Notes under the pieces: model-generated | Database searches by the model: none | What the model was told of the DNA's origin: nothing | What the model saw: only the letters and a program-made list of their open reading frames with translations | Position numbers and translations under genes: made by a program | Shown: positions 35,372 through 48,300 of the stretch, one piece after another | Layout of the letters: every line of letters begins with the position of its first letter | Position numbering within the stretch: position 1 is the first letter of the stretch | Origin: Verrucomicrobiaceae bacterium | GTDB lineage: Bacteria > Verrucomicrobiota > Verrucomicrobiia > Verrucomicrobiales > Verrucomicrobiaceae | Direction: 5' to 3' | NCBI GenBank assembly: GCA_019694165.1 | Contig: JAIBCL010000002.1 | Location: 409,914-473,913 of the forward strand | DNA: 64,000 nucleotides

Positions 35372-36919
35372 ATGCCAGAGACCGCCACCATCATCCACAT
35401 TAAAGACGCAGCCGCGCAAGTCGCGGCTGCTCAGGTGCCTGCCGCCCAGCAGAACGGCGCTCCGGAGCTGCAGAAGCAGACCTTCCGCAAGAAAGGCGAA
35501 GAACCCTCGACCGAAGATCTGCTCGCTGGCATCAATCGCCAGCTTCCATTCAGCGATGAAGCCGAGCGGGGTGTATTGAGCTGTCTGCTTCAGGACCCGG
35601 CCGAGCGGCTCGCGGAATGCCGCGTCACGCTTCCGGCCGCCGCGTTTTACCACGCGCCGAGCCGCACCATCTACGAGACGCTTCTGCTCTGCTATGACAA
35701 GAACATCCCCATCGACGTGGTCACGCTCTCGAATGTCATGCGCGACCAGGGTTTGCTCGAGCGCGTCGGCGGATCCTCCGCCATTTCCGAGCTGTACACC
35801 TTTGTGCCCATCGCGGCGCACTTCCCATATTACAAGAAGGCCATTCTCGGCAAGTACATGCTGCGGATGCTCATCCACGCCTCCTCGCTGAACATCCACT
35901 ACGCCTACGAGCACGGCAAAGAGTCGCCCGACGACGAGGTCACCACCCTCGTCGATCAGTCCGAGCAGCGCATTCTCGCCGTACGCGAGTCCGCAGGCGC
36001 GGAGGATGGCATCCGCACGCTGAGCCAGCATGTGATGGAGGCCATCGACTCCATCGAGTACATGCTCGCGCACCCTGGCCAGCTCCGCGGCCTGCCCAGT
36101 GGCTACTCGAAGCTCGACTCCATGACCTCCGGCCTGCAGGGCGGTGAAATGTTCGTCATCGCCGCGCGCCCGTCGATGGGCAAGACCTCGCTGGCCATGA
36201 ACATCGTCGAGCACATCGCCGTGGACGCCAATGCGCCCTGCGCCGTGTTCAGCCTCGAAATGAGCGCCACCATGCTCGTGCGCCGCCTGCTCGTCTCCCG
36301 CGCACAGCTCAGCATGTCGGACCTCACTCGGGGCCTGCTCAACCGCGCCCAGCAGGATTCCCTCGCCCGCGCCACGCGCGACCTCCAGCGCTCCCACATC
36401 TACATCGACGACACGCCAGGCCTCGACGTGATGGAGCTGCGCGCGAAGGCCCGCCGCCTGAAAAAGCAGTACGGCATCAAGATGATCGCCATCGACTACT
36501 TGCAGTTGCTCACGTCCGGCTCGCGCCGCGCGAAGGACAACCGCCAGATCGAGATCGCTGAAATCTCCGCCGGCATCAAAGGGCTGGCCAAGGAACTCAA
36601 CATCCCCATCATCGTCCTGGCTCAGCTCAACCGCGCCGTCGAATCCCGAAAAGGCCAGCGCCCGGTCCTTAGCGACCTCCGCGAGTCCGGCTCCATCGAG
36701 CAGGACGCCGACCTCGTCGGCCTCCTCACCCGCACCGACTACGCCGGCGCGAAAATGGAGGCCGACGACGAGAAAGACCAGGACCCCGAGAAGAAGGGCG
36801 AAGCGCTCCTCATCCTCGCCAAAAACCGCAACGGCCCCACCGACGACGTGCCGCTGCGGTTCATCGACCACTCCATGCGCTTCGTCGAACGCGTTGCAGA
36901 GGACTCAGGGGCACCCTGA
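35372..36919 (+). CDS. dnaB: Replicative DNA helicase DnaB
   Basis: DnaB is the hexameric 5'-3' helicase at the replication fork. The 515-residue product has the N-terminal primase-interaction domain (residues about 50-160: LPFSDEAERGVLSCLL, NVMRDQGLLERVGG). The RecA-like motor follows, with Walker A ARPSMGKTSLA, FSLEMSA, Walker B IAIDYLQLL, and the arginine-finger region SDLRESGSIEQDADLV. The C-terminal part KNRNGPTDDVPLRF is typical. About 45 extra residues precede the conserved N-domain, and the start is the first available ATG in that frame; a later start cannot be excluded. Confidence 0.97.
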   Translation: MPETATIIHIKDAAAQVAAAQVPAAQQNGAPELQKQTFRKKGEEPSTEDLLAGINRQLPFSDEAERGVLSCLLQDPAERLAECRVTLPAAAFYHAPSRTIYETLLLCYDKNIPIDVVTLSNVMRDQGLLERVGGSSAISELYTFVPIAAHFPYYKKAILGKYMLRMLIHASSLNIHYAYEHGKESPDDEVTTLVDQSEQRILAVRESAGAEDGIRTLSQHVMEAIDSIEYMLAHPGQLRGLPSGYSKLDSMTSGLQGGEMFVIAARPSMGKTSLAMNIVEHIAVDANAPCAVFSLEMSATMLVRRLLVSRAQLSMSDLTRGLLNRAQQDSLARATRDLQRSHIYIDDTPGLDVMELRAKARRLKKQYGIKMIAIDYLQLLTSGSRRAKDNRQIEIAEISAGIKGLAKELNIPIIVLAQLNRAVESRKGQRPVLSDLRESGSIEQDADLVGLLTRTDYAGAKMEADDEKDQDPEKKGEALLILAKNRNGPTDDVPLRFIDHSMRFVERVAEDSGAP

Positions 36920-37111
36920 GAAATTCCGGGCGCACGAGTGCTCGACGCTCCGGTCACTTCGAACGGAGCCGACCATGCGGCGGCAGCCAAACACATCTGG
37001 CGCACACCCGACACAAAGGAGCGACGCAAAGGCCGGGCGATGGAGTAATCGCCAGAGCGCCCCTGCACCGCGACTGCCTCATTGGCCGGCACCAGAGGAT
37101 CACCTTCCGGC

Positions 37112-38539
37112 TCAAGCCGTGCCTTGGCACGGCACATCCAGACTCACCACCAGTCCGCCGCCTTCGCGGTTCCGCGCGCCAACCGTGCCGCCGCAGGCTT
37201 CGATGCAACGCTTCGTGATGGCCAGGCCCAGACCACTGCCGCCCGTACTGCGCTGCCGGGCGGCCTCCGGCCGGAAGAACGGATCAAAGAGGCGCGGAAG
37301 GGCTTCTTCGGCCACGCCCGGGCCGCGATCGCTGACGTCGATGATGACGCGGCCGCCGACGGTTCGGGCACCTACCTCGATGTCCGATGCATAGCGCACG
37401 GCGTTGCGCACCACGTTTCCCACGGCCCGGTCCAGCGCGTTCTTGAGCGTGCGAAGCTTCACCTCACCGATGCGGAGATCGACACCGGCGTCCGGCGCTT
37501 CGCGCGCGATCACTTGTTGAAGCAGCCCGCTCAAATCAAACTCCTCCGGTGATTCACGCTCGGGCAGTGTCTCGGCCTTGGAGAAGGCAAGCACTTCCTC
37601 CACGAGCTTCGCCATGTGCTGCAGTTCGCCGTCGAGCTTCTTCAAATACACCGCCTGCTCGGGCGTACCGCGCTGCTCGATGACGCCGAGCGCCATCTGC
37701 ATCCGGGCGATGGGCGAGCACAGCTCATGGGCCACGTCGGCGGTGATGCGCTTCTGCTCGCGCACGTAATCACCGAGCTGCGCGGCCATGGCGTTTACGG
37801 ACACGGAAAGCTCGCCGAGTTCATCGTTGCGGCGCATCGCAATACGTTCGTCAAACTTGCCGTGGGCGATGCGTCCGGCAGCGGTGTTGAGCTTGTGGAT
37901 GAAGCCCGTGATGCCGCGCACAAAGGGCATCCACAACAGCGCGGAACACGCGAGCGCCAGGATCGCCAGCGTGATCCAGGGTCTGAGGTCCAGGAACAAT
38001 CCGCCGCCGCTGATCGAGTTCGACACCATGACGAGCGTCAGCGGACGACCGTCTTTTGGCACGAGGTCGAGATGGATGCCGGCCCAGTAGCGTGCGGGAC
38101 TGCCGGCGCGCATCATGAAGCGCGGCTTCGGCGGCGCGTCGGCGGGGCGCTTCGAGACGGGACCAGGTTGCCGGCGCGGCATCTGTTCGCTGGAAGTGCG
38201 GCGGTCAAAGAGTCTCGGCTGCACTTCGGCGGGAGGCGTGATGGGCTTGCCAAAGACCTGCTCGGCCCTGCCGCTGAAAAGGCCAAAGGTGACACCGTGG
38301 CTCTCACCGCGGCTTTGCAGACGCGCGGCCCACTCCGACTCCGGCACACGGGAGAACTCCTGCGTGATCTGGTCGCCGATGGCGGCGATGCGGTCGCCGG
38401 GCTCGCCGGAGAGCATCCAGTCGAGGCCGAGGCGGAACTGCGCTTTGAGGAAGAAAAAGAAGAGCAGCGCCAGCACGGCGAGGTTCAGGGCGAACCACGA
38501 GAGGATCTTGCCGTAGAGCGGGAGGCGAATGCGGCTCAT
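37112..38539 (-). CDS. Sensor histidine kinase, CpxA-like
   Basis: The 475-residue membrane kinase has TM1 at about residues 9-31 (LSWFALNLAVLALLFFFFLK), a roughly 150-residue extracytoplasmic sensor part and TM2 at about 182-205. It then has HAMP, HisKA with phospho-acceptor His271 in VAHELCSPIARM, and a C-terminal ATPase with N-box NVVRNAVRYA, G1 DRGPGV, F-box FDPFFRP and G2 SGLGLAI. CpxA-type kinases sense envelope stress. Its start overlaps the response-regulator stop by 4 bases, so the pair is translationally coupled. The sensor region is Pro/Arg-rich and shows no recognised ligand domain, so the signal is unknown. Confidence 0.93.
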   Translation of the reverse strand: MSRIRLPLYGKILSWFALNLAVLALLFFFFLKAQFRLGLDWMLSGEPGDRIAAIGDQITQEFSRVPESEWAARLQSRGESHGVTFGLFSGRAEQVFGKPITPPAEVQPRLFDRRTSSEQMPRRQPGPVSKRPADAPPKPRFMMRAGSPARYWAGIHLDLVPKDGRPLTLVMVSNSISGGGLFLDLRPWITLAILALACSALLWMPFVRGITGFIHKLNTAAGRIAHGKFDERIAMRRNDELGELSVSVNAMAAQLGDYVREQKRITADVAHELCSPIARMQMALGVIEQRGTPEQAVYLKKLDGELQHMAKLVEEVLAFSKAETLPERESPEEFDLSGLLQQVIAREAPDAGVDLRIGEVKLRTLKNALDRAVGNVVRNAVRYASDIEVGARTVGGRVIIDVSDRGPGVAEEALPRLFDPFFRPEAARQRSTGGSGLGLAITKRCIEACGGTVGARNREGGGLVVSLDVPCQGTA

Positions 38540-39234
38540 CGTCCGGGAGTCACGAGTTGATAACCATAGCCGCGCACGGTTTTGATGAAGCGCGGTTCCT
38601 TCGGGTCATCGCCGAGTTTTTTGCGCAGCGTGGAGATGTGCATGTCGATGGCGCGGTCAAAGACGTCCCATTCGCGGTCGGCGACTTCTTCGATGAGTTG
38701 CTCGCGGGTTTTGACGCGGCCGTGGGCTTTGGCGAGCGAGAGCAGCAGGCCGAACTCGGCGGGAGTGAGCTGCACGGGCTGGTCGCCGAGGACGACGTCG
38801 TGAGTTTCGGGATTGATGCGCAGCTCGCCGATGACGAGTTCTTTGATGGGGGCCTGCGGAGCGCTTTCGGCGATCCAGCCGGTGCGCCGCAGCACGGCGC
38901 GGAGTCGGGCGAGGAGTTCGCGGGAGGAAAAAGTCTTGGGCAGGTAGTCATCGGCACCGAGTTCGAGGCCGACGATGCGGTCCACCTCCTCGCCACGGCC
39001 GGTGAGCATCATGACGGGCACCTTCGATTTTGCGCGGATGCGGCGGAGGACCTCAAAGCCATCGCAGCCGGGCATCATGACATCGAGGATGACCGCGGCC
39101 CATGTCTCGGAGGTGGCGCGGTCGGCTCCGCGCTCGCCATCGTGCTCCATTTCGACCTCGAAGCCCATGGGCTTGAGGTAATCGGCCACAAGCTGGCAGA
39201 GCTCGGTGTCGTCGTCGATGATGAGGAGTCGCAT
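38536..39234 (-). CDS. OmpR/CpxR-family response regulator
   Basis: The 232-residue protein has a receiver domain with acidic residues Asp7-Asp9, phospho-acceptor Asp51 in [13 protein letters not shown] and Lys100 in DDYLPKTF. The C-terminal OmpR-type winged helix contains [19 protein letters not shown], the DNA-recognition helix region [20 protein letters not shown] and the wing [13 protein letters not shown]. The start MRLLIIDDD was chosen because it places the first strand at the usual position; an in-frame ATG six codons upstream is possible. The gene is divergent from the 3,596-residue fusion gene, and the shared 113-bp intergenic region holds a 21-bp element repeated upstream of the second YHYH gene. 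That makes the regulator a candidate controller of both. Confidence 0.94.
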   Translation of the reverse strand: MRLLIIDDDTELCQLVADYLKPMGFEVEMEHDGERGADRATSETWAAVILDVMMPGCDGFEVLRRIRAKSKVPVMMLTGRGEEVDRIVGLELGADDYLPKTFSSRELLARLRAVLRRTGWIAESAPQAPIKELVIGELRINPETHDVVLGDQPVQLTPAEFGLLLSLAKAHGRVKTREQLIEEVADREWDVFDRAIDMHISTLRKKLGDDPKEPRFIKTVRGYGYQLVTPGR

Positions 39235-39271
39235 GGCGAAAGTGTGGTGCATCCACTTTGACCTGCATCAC

Positions 39272-39292
39272 CCTTTACACAATCCCGACAAA
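39272..39292 (+). promoter_or_regulatory. 21-bp conserved upstream element, copy 1
   Basis: The element contains CTTTACACAATCCCGACAAA preceded by one C. It ends exactly 55 bp before the ATG of the fusion gene. The identical 21 bp lie at the same distance before the second YHYH gene. No convincing -10 box follows in this copy. It could be a promoter core, an operator or a leader element. Confidence 0.55.
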
Positions 39293-39347
39293 ATTGGCGT
39301 TGGAGGGTGAAGAGGGTCTGACATGGGGTTTGCAGCATGGGGCAACC

Positions 39348-42300
39348 ATGAAACGCTATCTTGCCTTCGCCTGCCTCCTGCCGCTCGCTTTGCATGCTCA
39401 TACTTTGCCCTCGGGGGACAAGGAGGCGCTGCGGGCGCATATTTTGGAGGAGTTCATGCAGAAGTCGGCTCCAAAGAAGGTGAAGCCCATTGAGGCTCCG
39501 GTGCCGAAGACGCTCAAAAAACCGCTGCAGGTGGCTTCGTTTTCGGCGTTCGATATTTCGTCGTTCATGACGAGCGGGTCGGCGTTGCCGCCGGCGGGGA
39601 ACGGGCTGCTGATGGCGGCGTCGTTTGCGCCGTTCAAGCCGAAGGTGCGCTACAACTGGGATGGGACGACCTTTTTCCTCGAATCGGACAACACGCCGGA
39701 AGGCATGCCTAACAAGATGTTCGGGATCACGACATGGCAGCAGCAGGTGCCGATCCCGGCGGCTTACTTTGCGCATTCGACGAGCAATGAGAACAACGCG
39801 GGCTCGCTCGGGTATCAGCAGCCGAATGTGTGGCGCATCCCGCTGGTGCCGGTGCCGTCGGCGTCGCCCATCGTGATCTACAATCCACCGGCTCCGCCGA
39901 CGAACTTCCTGCGTGGGGCGGTGGCGCTGGCGTCGAACGGCATCGCGATCTTCAATCCGTCGAACAACGGCGGGAATGTGTCGTATGAGATCGGCGAGCT
40001 GGACTACTACGGTGGTCACTGCGGTCTGGCGGATGATTACCATTACCACATCGCACCCACGCACTTAAACACGCGCTTCGGTGGGCCGTTGGGCGATGAC
40101 AAGCCCATCGCCTGGGCGCTGGATGGCTATCCGATGTATGGCTTTGTGGAGCCGGACGGCTCGCCGAGGCAGGCGCTGGATGCGGAAGGCGGTCACGATC
40201 ACGGCGGTGGCTGGGGTTATCATTATCATGCGATGGGCACGACGACGGTGGACGCGACGCATCCGTATGGCACGCCGCAGTCGCCTTACCTGATGAAGGC
40301 TTTCCACGGCACGGTGGTGAATTTTGGCAATCAGGTCGATGGCCAGCCAGCAGTGGGAAATCTGCGTGCGGATGGCACGGGCGGCTACAATGCGAAAGCG
40401 GTCGCCGGGGCCAACATCGTAGCACAGATGAATCCCGCGCCGCTGGTCACGGATGGCAGCGGGCATCTCAATCTCGTCGCGGGCGTGAATCTGACGAACT
40501 GCGCGACGACCTACGGCAGCACGACAGTGACGTGTGCGAGCACTGCGGGGCTGACGACGGGGCTGGCAGTGGTGGGTTATGGCGTGAGCAATGGTGCCCG
40601 TGTGACCTCGGTGACGAATGCCACGCAGTTCGTGATCAGCATCGCGGCGATCGCGACGACGACGGGCAAAAACTTCACCGCGGTGTCGATGGCCACGGCC
40701 TCGCCGGATGCGCATCTCATGCGCGTGAACATGGGCGGCGTGGACTATGACGAGTGCTGGACGATCAATCGCAAAGTGAATCCACGCTCGCTGACGATGA
40801 CGTGGCGTGCGCAAGCGCTTGTCGGCGGCGTGCTCAGCGGTCCGGTTTTGACGACGACGCAGACTTACACGCCCACGGCGGGCACCGCGCCGGCGAATCG
40901 CCTCACGGCGTATCCGATGGGCGCGTGGTCGGAGGTGAAGCTGCCGGACACGAGCCAGGCGATCAGCACGACGACGACGTTTGGCGAAGACAGCGACTAC
41001 ACGACGGCTCCAGCGGCGAATCCGCAGTCCTTCACCGACAATGGCGACGGCACGATCACGGACAATGTGACCGGTTTGATGTGGCAGAAGGCCGACGCGG
41101 GTGAGATGACCTGGGAAAATGCGGTGAACAATGCCTCCGCGCAATCCACCGGCGGCTACAGCGACTGGCGTCTGCCGAATCCGCATGAGTTGATGAGCCT
41201 GTTTAACTACGAGACGGGCAATCCCGCGATGAACGCCACCTACTTCCCGCCTGCCTCGCCCTCGGCCGAGTATTGGTGGTCACGCGATGTGTTTGGCAGC
41301 AGCACGACGAATGTGTGGTGCGTGAACTCCGGCGGCGGCGTGGGTCCGAAACCGAAGGCGGAGACGGTGAGCGCGGGCGGGGCCTTCCGCTACCACGCAC
41401 GCTACGTGCGCATGGCGCAGAACAACATGACGCACAACTACGTGAACAATCTCGACTGCACGATCACGGACACTGACACCTCGCTGATGTGGACGCAGAT
41501 GCCGAGCGCGGCGATGACGTGGGAAGGTGCGCTGGCCTGGGCGGAAGGCCTGACGCTGGGTGGATACAACGACTGGCGTCTGCCGAACATCAAGGAGCTG
41601 CAAACACTCACCGATTACTCGCTCGCAACGACGAGCGGCGGCACGGCGACCAATTTGAAGCCGTGCATCAACCGCACGATGTTCGCCAAAACGATGTCGG
41701 GATGCGCGACAACCTCCGGCAGCCCGATTGTGACGACTTCCGACACCACGGACCTCGCCATCGGCATGACGGTGATCGATCCCTTCAGCGTGGCGGGCAC
41801 TTACATCAACCACACCACCACGCCGACGATCACGGCGATCACCCCGGGCGTGAGTTTCACGCTGAGCAGCAATGCGCTGGCCACCGGCACCGGCTTGATC
41901 TTCCGTGCCTTGCCGCGTGCGACGGCTTACTGGTCATCCACGTCGAACAAAGGCACGCAGACCGAGGCGTGGTTGCTGGAGCTGGGCGTGAACAACAGCG
42001 TGCCTGCTGCTGAAGGTCCGCCGCGTGGCTCGCAGGGTATCATCAGCTACCAGGCGAAGACGGCGAGCTTCCCGGTCTTTGCCGTGCGCTCGACCACGCT
42101 CACCACGCAGATTGCCGTGGCGCAGGGAGCCACGTCGCTCACGGATGGCCTCAGCACGGTCGCGTATGGCAATCTGAATGTCGGCGGCACACTTTCGAAG
42201 ACCTTCACCATCACGAACACCGGCTCCACACCACTCGACATCACCGGTGTGACGATTGATGGAACGAACAGCGCGAACTTTTCCATCACCACATCGCCCA

Positions 42301-45300
42301 GCACGCCGGTGGCGGCGAACAACGGCACATCGACCTTCACGGTGGAGTTCAATGCGGCCACGTTTGGCAACAAGACGGCTGTTTTGCACATCGCGAGCAG
42401 TGACGCGGGTAATCCGAGCTTTGACATCAATCTCTCCGGCTTCGGTTTTGTGCCACCACCGACGATTTCGAACATCACGATCGATCCGATCTCGCCGAGC
42501 AGCACCGATCCGGCGGTGGTGACGGCGCAAGTCACGCCTGGAAGCGGCGGAGGCATCAGCGGCGTGAGTTTGACCTATGATCTCGGTGCGCAGGTGACGG
42601 CGAATGTGTTTCGCGAGACCTTCGCGATGGCTTCGTCGAACAATTGGACCGGCACGGGCGGTCTCAACACTTGGACGACGGCAGGCGCGGGCGCGACCAG
42701 GCAGGCGAACCTGCAATCGAACCGCACCTCGCCGGTGGTGCTGACGAACTGCACGACGACGAGCGCCAGCACGAGCGTGGTGTGCAGCAGCACGGCAAAT
42801 CTGTGGCCGGGAATGATCATTACCGGCCCGGGCATGGCCGCAGGTGCCACGATCAGCTCGATCACGAACAGCACGACCTTCGTCGCGAGCGCAGCGGCCA
42901 CTGCGTCGAGCAGCACGGCCACTTTGACGGCGAATGGCATCACGTTGACGAACTGCACGACGACCGCGGCGAGCACGACGGTGACTTGCGACAGCACAAC
43001 AGGCCTCGTGGTGGGCATGGGGCTCACGGGCACCGGTTTGGCGAACAATGCGACAGTCAGCTCGATCACGAATGCGACGACGTTTGTGATGAGCGCGGCT
43101 CCGACGACTCCGGGCACGGCGCTGACGCTCACGGGCAATGGCAATGCGCTGGAGTTCCAGGCGGCATCGACCACGGCCAGCGCGACATCGCCCACGATCA
43201 ATGCGGCGGGCACGTCGGGCTATGTGGACTTCTACGTGCAGACTCGTGACCTGAACTACCTCACGCCGAACAACCTGTGGACCTTCCAGGTGTCGCCAGA
43301 TGGTGGCACGACGTGGAACACGCGTTTCACGGAAGACTGGACCGGCAGCACGGTGGCTCTGACGAATGTGGTGACGAACGCCGCTGGCAGCGGCACAGGC
43401 AGCACGACGGTGACCTGCACGAGCACCGCTGGACTCACCACAGGCCGCGCGGTGTCCTCCGCGCCGGCGTATGTGACCGGCGGCACGACGAGTGGAAGCG
43501 CCACGGTGACCTGCACGAACACGACAGGGCTCCAGGTAGGCATGTTTGTGACCAGCACGGGCACGACGATCCCGGCCAATACCCGCATCACGGCGATCAA
43601 TGCGAACGTGGACTTCACGATGAGCGCGAATGCAGCCGCCACAGTCGCCAGCGCGGCCATCGCGGGCAATATCTTCGCTGCGAACGCCTCGGTGAGCAGC
43701 ATCACGAATGGCACGACCTTTGTGCTGAACACAGCGGCCTATGTGAACACGAGCAGCTCACCGATTGCCACGGCCTACGCCACGACGATCAATCACAACT
43801 TCAACACCAAGGCGGACGGCACCACGCAGCCCTACCACTACGTGCTCGATGCCAGCGAGCGCACGGCGAACATGAAAATGCGCTTCCAGTATGCCGGTGG
43901 CACGGTGACCTCGCCCACTCGTGCGCCCCGCGTGAGCATTGATGACATCGTGGTGAACACGACGAGTGGTGCGCCCCCGACGGTGGTGACGATGTATGAT
44001 GACGGTCTGCATGGCGATGGCGCAGCCAATGACGGCATCTGGGGCGGCACGATTCCGGCGCAGGCGAATGGAGCCACGGTGAACTTCACCATTGCAGCCA
44101 TCGGCAGCGGCGGCAGCGGCACGACGACATCATCTTCGACGAGCTACACGGTCGCTCCGGCGCCGACGATCACCACGGCATCGCCATTGCCGGCTGGAAA
44201 CACGATCGGGGCCTATTCGCAGACTTTCACGGCCACGGGAGGCAGCGGCACGGGTTACGTTTGGAGCCTTTTCAGCGGTTCTTTGCCTGCGGGCCTTACT
44301 TTGAGCCCGGCGGGCGTTCTGAGCGGCACGGCGACCGCGGCGGGCAATTTCAATTTTACCGTCGAAGTGACCGATTCGGCCAATCGCAGCGCCACGAAGG
44401 CCTTTTCGCTCGCCATCTCGGCGCAGACGCTGCCAAACATCGTCGTCATCATCACGGATGACCAAGGATGGGGCGATGTGGGCTATCACACACCTGCGGG
44501 CCAGGTGCCGATTCAAACGCCGAACATGGACAGCTTTGGCACCACGCGTGCAGGCTCGATCCGTCTGGAGCGCTTCTACGCGACGACAGTGTGCTCGGTG
44601 ACGCGTTCTACCTTGCTCACAGGACGCAATCCGATTCGTCATGCCACGAACAACACACGCGGCACGGATTTGAGCGAGCATCTGATGCCGCAGACCTTCA
44701 AAGCGGCGGGCTATCAGACCTTCATGTGCGGCAAGTGGCACATGGGCGGCAGTGACAAGAACCTGCATCACACACTGGTGAATGGCGTGAGCACGCGCAT
44801 CATCCAGGAGGGCCTGCAATACGCGCCGTTCAATCGCGGCTTTGACTCGCACTACGGCCAGTATTCCGGCGCGATCGACTACTACACGCACCGCAGCGCC
44901 GAGGCCGAATCGCTCGACATTCCCGACTGGTGGCTCAATGGCGTGCAGCAGGATGGTCCGAGCGAGCACACCGATTCGCAGGGCACCGGCGGCTGGTCGC
45001 CAAACCTGCTCGCGGACAAGGCGATCTACCACATCCAGAACCGCAATCCCGCGCAGCCGATGTATCTGCATCTGGCCTTCAACTCGATCCATGGCCCCGT
45101 TTCGGCCCCGGCGAACCTGATCACGAAGTATCAAAACCTCGGCGTGACCAACACCAGCCGACGCCTCATCTCCGCCGCCGTGGATGGCATGGACCAGGCG
45201 ATGGGCCGCGTGCTCAATGCGCTCGATGCGGCAGGCATCAGCAACAACACCGTCGTGATCTGGTTCGGCGACAACGGCGGTGATGAAACGAAGGGATCGC

Positions 45301-48300
45301 TCAATGATCCGATGCGTGGCGACAAGGGCGACAGCTACGAAGGCGGTCTGCGAGAGGTGGCGGGCATCTCGTATCCCGGTGTGCTGCCCGGCGGCGTGAT
45401 CAGCCATCAATACATGTGGGTCGGCGATGTCTTCCCGACACTCTGCGCCGCCGTCGGCGTGACTCCGCAGAACACGAAGCCCTTTGATGGCGTCAATGTG
45501 TGGCCCAACTTGCTCACCGCCACCAGCAGCACGACCACCACGCTGCGTCCGGGCAATGTCACGCTCGTCACCGATGCGGCGGCACCGATTGCGATCAACA
45601 AGTTCACCGATCCGGTGAACGGCGGCACAAAAGACTTCAAACTTCGCCGCGGTCGCGTGGGCAACGTCCTCACGCCGGAGTTGTTCAACCTCACGGACGA
45701 TCCGTATGAAACCACCGATCTCATCGCCAACGGCGCGTATGCCAGCATCGTCACCAGTTTGACCAACAGCATCACCGCGATCACCGCGGAGAACTTCAAG
45801 CCCTACATCGGCCCGCCGCTCATCACGAACGCCGTGCCTCAAGGCGGCACCATCGAGCTGTATGCGCCCTTCACCAGCTATCCGAATGCAAGCCCGACCG
45901 TGCAGTGGCGCAAAGGTGGCGTGAATGTCGCCAACGGTGCCAACATCAGTGGCGCGACAACGGCCACGGCGGTCACCGACAGCGCGAGCGTGGTCGTTCG
46001 CGGTGCTTACTTTGCGAAACTGATCATCACGAATGCTTCAGCCACCGATGCGGGCACTTACGATGTCGTGGTGACGAACACCGCGGGCAATGCCACGAGC
46101 AGCGCAGGCACTTTGACCGTCACGCTCGGTGCGCCGCAGCTCACGCTGCCTGCCTTCACGAAAGGCACGAGCATCACGATGACCTGGCCTGCTGTCGCAA
46201 GCGCAACGGGCTACACCATCCAGCGCAGCGCCACGGCGGACTTTGCGACCATTCTCGGCACGCAGACGACGAGTGGCACCACGGCCACCTTTACCGGTCT
46301 CACGAGCGGCACGACGTATTACTATCGCGGCACCGCCACGGATGGCACGAACACATCGGCCTTTGGCAGCACCGCGTCGTCAAAACAGGATGCGAGCACG
46401 CCGGTGATCGTCATCACGACTCCGGCGAACAACACGACCACCACTTCGAGCAGCATCGTGGTCAGCGGAACGACCTCGGACACGATTTCGCCGCTCACAG
46501 GCCTCGTGGTTAACGGCGTGGCCGCGACGACTTCGGATGGTTTTGCGACATGGACCGCCACCGTGCCGCTCACGCCGGGCGCGAACACGATCACGGCCAC
46601 CTCGACCGATAGCGCCGATCAAGGCGGCAACACCGGCACCGCGAGCATCAACGTGACCTACAACGCGACCGGGCCTGCCATCGTCAGCGTGTCCACCGGG
46701 CCGACATCCCCGACGTATCTCGATCCGACGACGATTTTGGCGCAAATCACGCCTCAGAGCGGCACCTCGCTCACCAGCGTTCAGCTTCAATACGACACCG
46801 GCACGCCTGTGAGCACCGCGATCTGGAAGGAGAGCTTCAACAACACTTCGTCGAACAACTGGAACGGCACCGGAGCACTCAACGCGTGGACCACCGTCGG
46901 CGCGGGCAATGTGCGTCAGGCGGTGAGCACCTCGAATCGCACCTCCATCAGCCTCACGAGCGCCGCGACGACGAGCGGCAGCACCAGCGTGACCTGCGCG
47001 AGCACCTCGGCTCTCTGGCCTGGAATGCTCGTCACCGGCCCAAACATCGCTGGCAGCATCAATGGCACGCAAACTGGCAACACCACCGTCGCCTCCATCA
47101 CGAACGCGACGACCTTTGTGCTCTCGCAGGCCGCCACCGGCACGGGAACGGGACTCACGCTCACCGCATGTGGCGTCACGTTGACGAATGCGACCACCAC
47201 CGCCGCGAGTGTGGCTGTGACGTGCGACAGCACCGCAGGCCTCGTGAACGGCATGTCGCTCACCGGCACGGGATTGGCGAACAACGCCACCGTGGCCTCG
47301 GTGACGAGCGCGACGACCTTCAACATGAACGTCGCGCCCACGACGGCAGGCTCGGCGCTCACTTTGAGCGCTACTACCGCAGCCGCGGAGTTCAATGGCG
47401 GCACCGCCGACCCGCTGGCGTCGATGTTCACCACAACGAACGCCATCAACACCACCGGTGCGAGCGGCTTCATCGAGTTCTATGTGCAAACACGCGATCT
47501 CTTTGCCACGAACAACTGCGGCTGGACGATGCAAGTCTCCTCCGACAACGGTGCGACATGGAACACGCGTCTGAGCGAGGATTGGAACGCTGAAACGGTC
47601 TCGCTGAGCAATGTGGTGCTGAACTCGGCCGGTGCGGCCGCTGGCAGCACGACGGTGACCTGCACCAGCACCGCCGGGCTCACCACGGGCCGCAGCGTGC
47701 TCGCTGCGCCGGTGAATGTGACCATCGGCATCACCACCGGTCAAAGCACCGCCACCTGCACGAACACCACGGGCCTCGTCGAAGGCATGTTCATCACCGC
47801 CACGGGCATTCCGAACAACACCCGCGTCGGCACCATCACGCCGAACACGTCCTTTACCCTCGTCACCGGCACCACCGCCACTTTGGTGAACGCTACGGCG
47901 ACCAATGCTGCCGCTGCTGCCGCCGCGAACTACTTCGCTGGCAACGCGACCGTGAGCAGCATCACGAACGCCACCGCCTTCGTGCTCAGCACCGCCGCGT
48001 ATGCGAACACGAGCGCCGCACCGATAGGCACCGCTTTTGCCACAACGGTGAACCACGGCTACCAGCTCTTCCACTACGACCTCGCGGGCGCGGAACTCGG
48101 CACGCAGACAAAGATCCGCTTCCAGGCCACCGGCTACGCCGCCACGGCTCCGACACGCACACCGCGCATCAGCATTGACGACATCGTCATCGCCACCACC
48201 GCGCCGCCTCCGACGATCACGCTCGCGATGTTTGACGATGGCAATCATGGCGACGGCGCAGCCAACGACGGCGTCTGGGGCGCGGCGATCCCCGCGCAGA

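Noticed and set aside
36920..37111. Possible terminator between convergent dnaB and the histidine kinase
   Set aside because: A small GCTCCG/CGGAGC hairpin is present, but without a T-run on either strand it is not convincing.
39258..39347. In-frame upstream extension of the fusion gene
   Set aside because: The extension would put about 30 polar residues before a clean signal peptide and covers the conserved 21-bp upstream element; the MKRY start is better.
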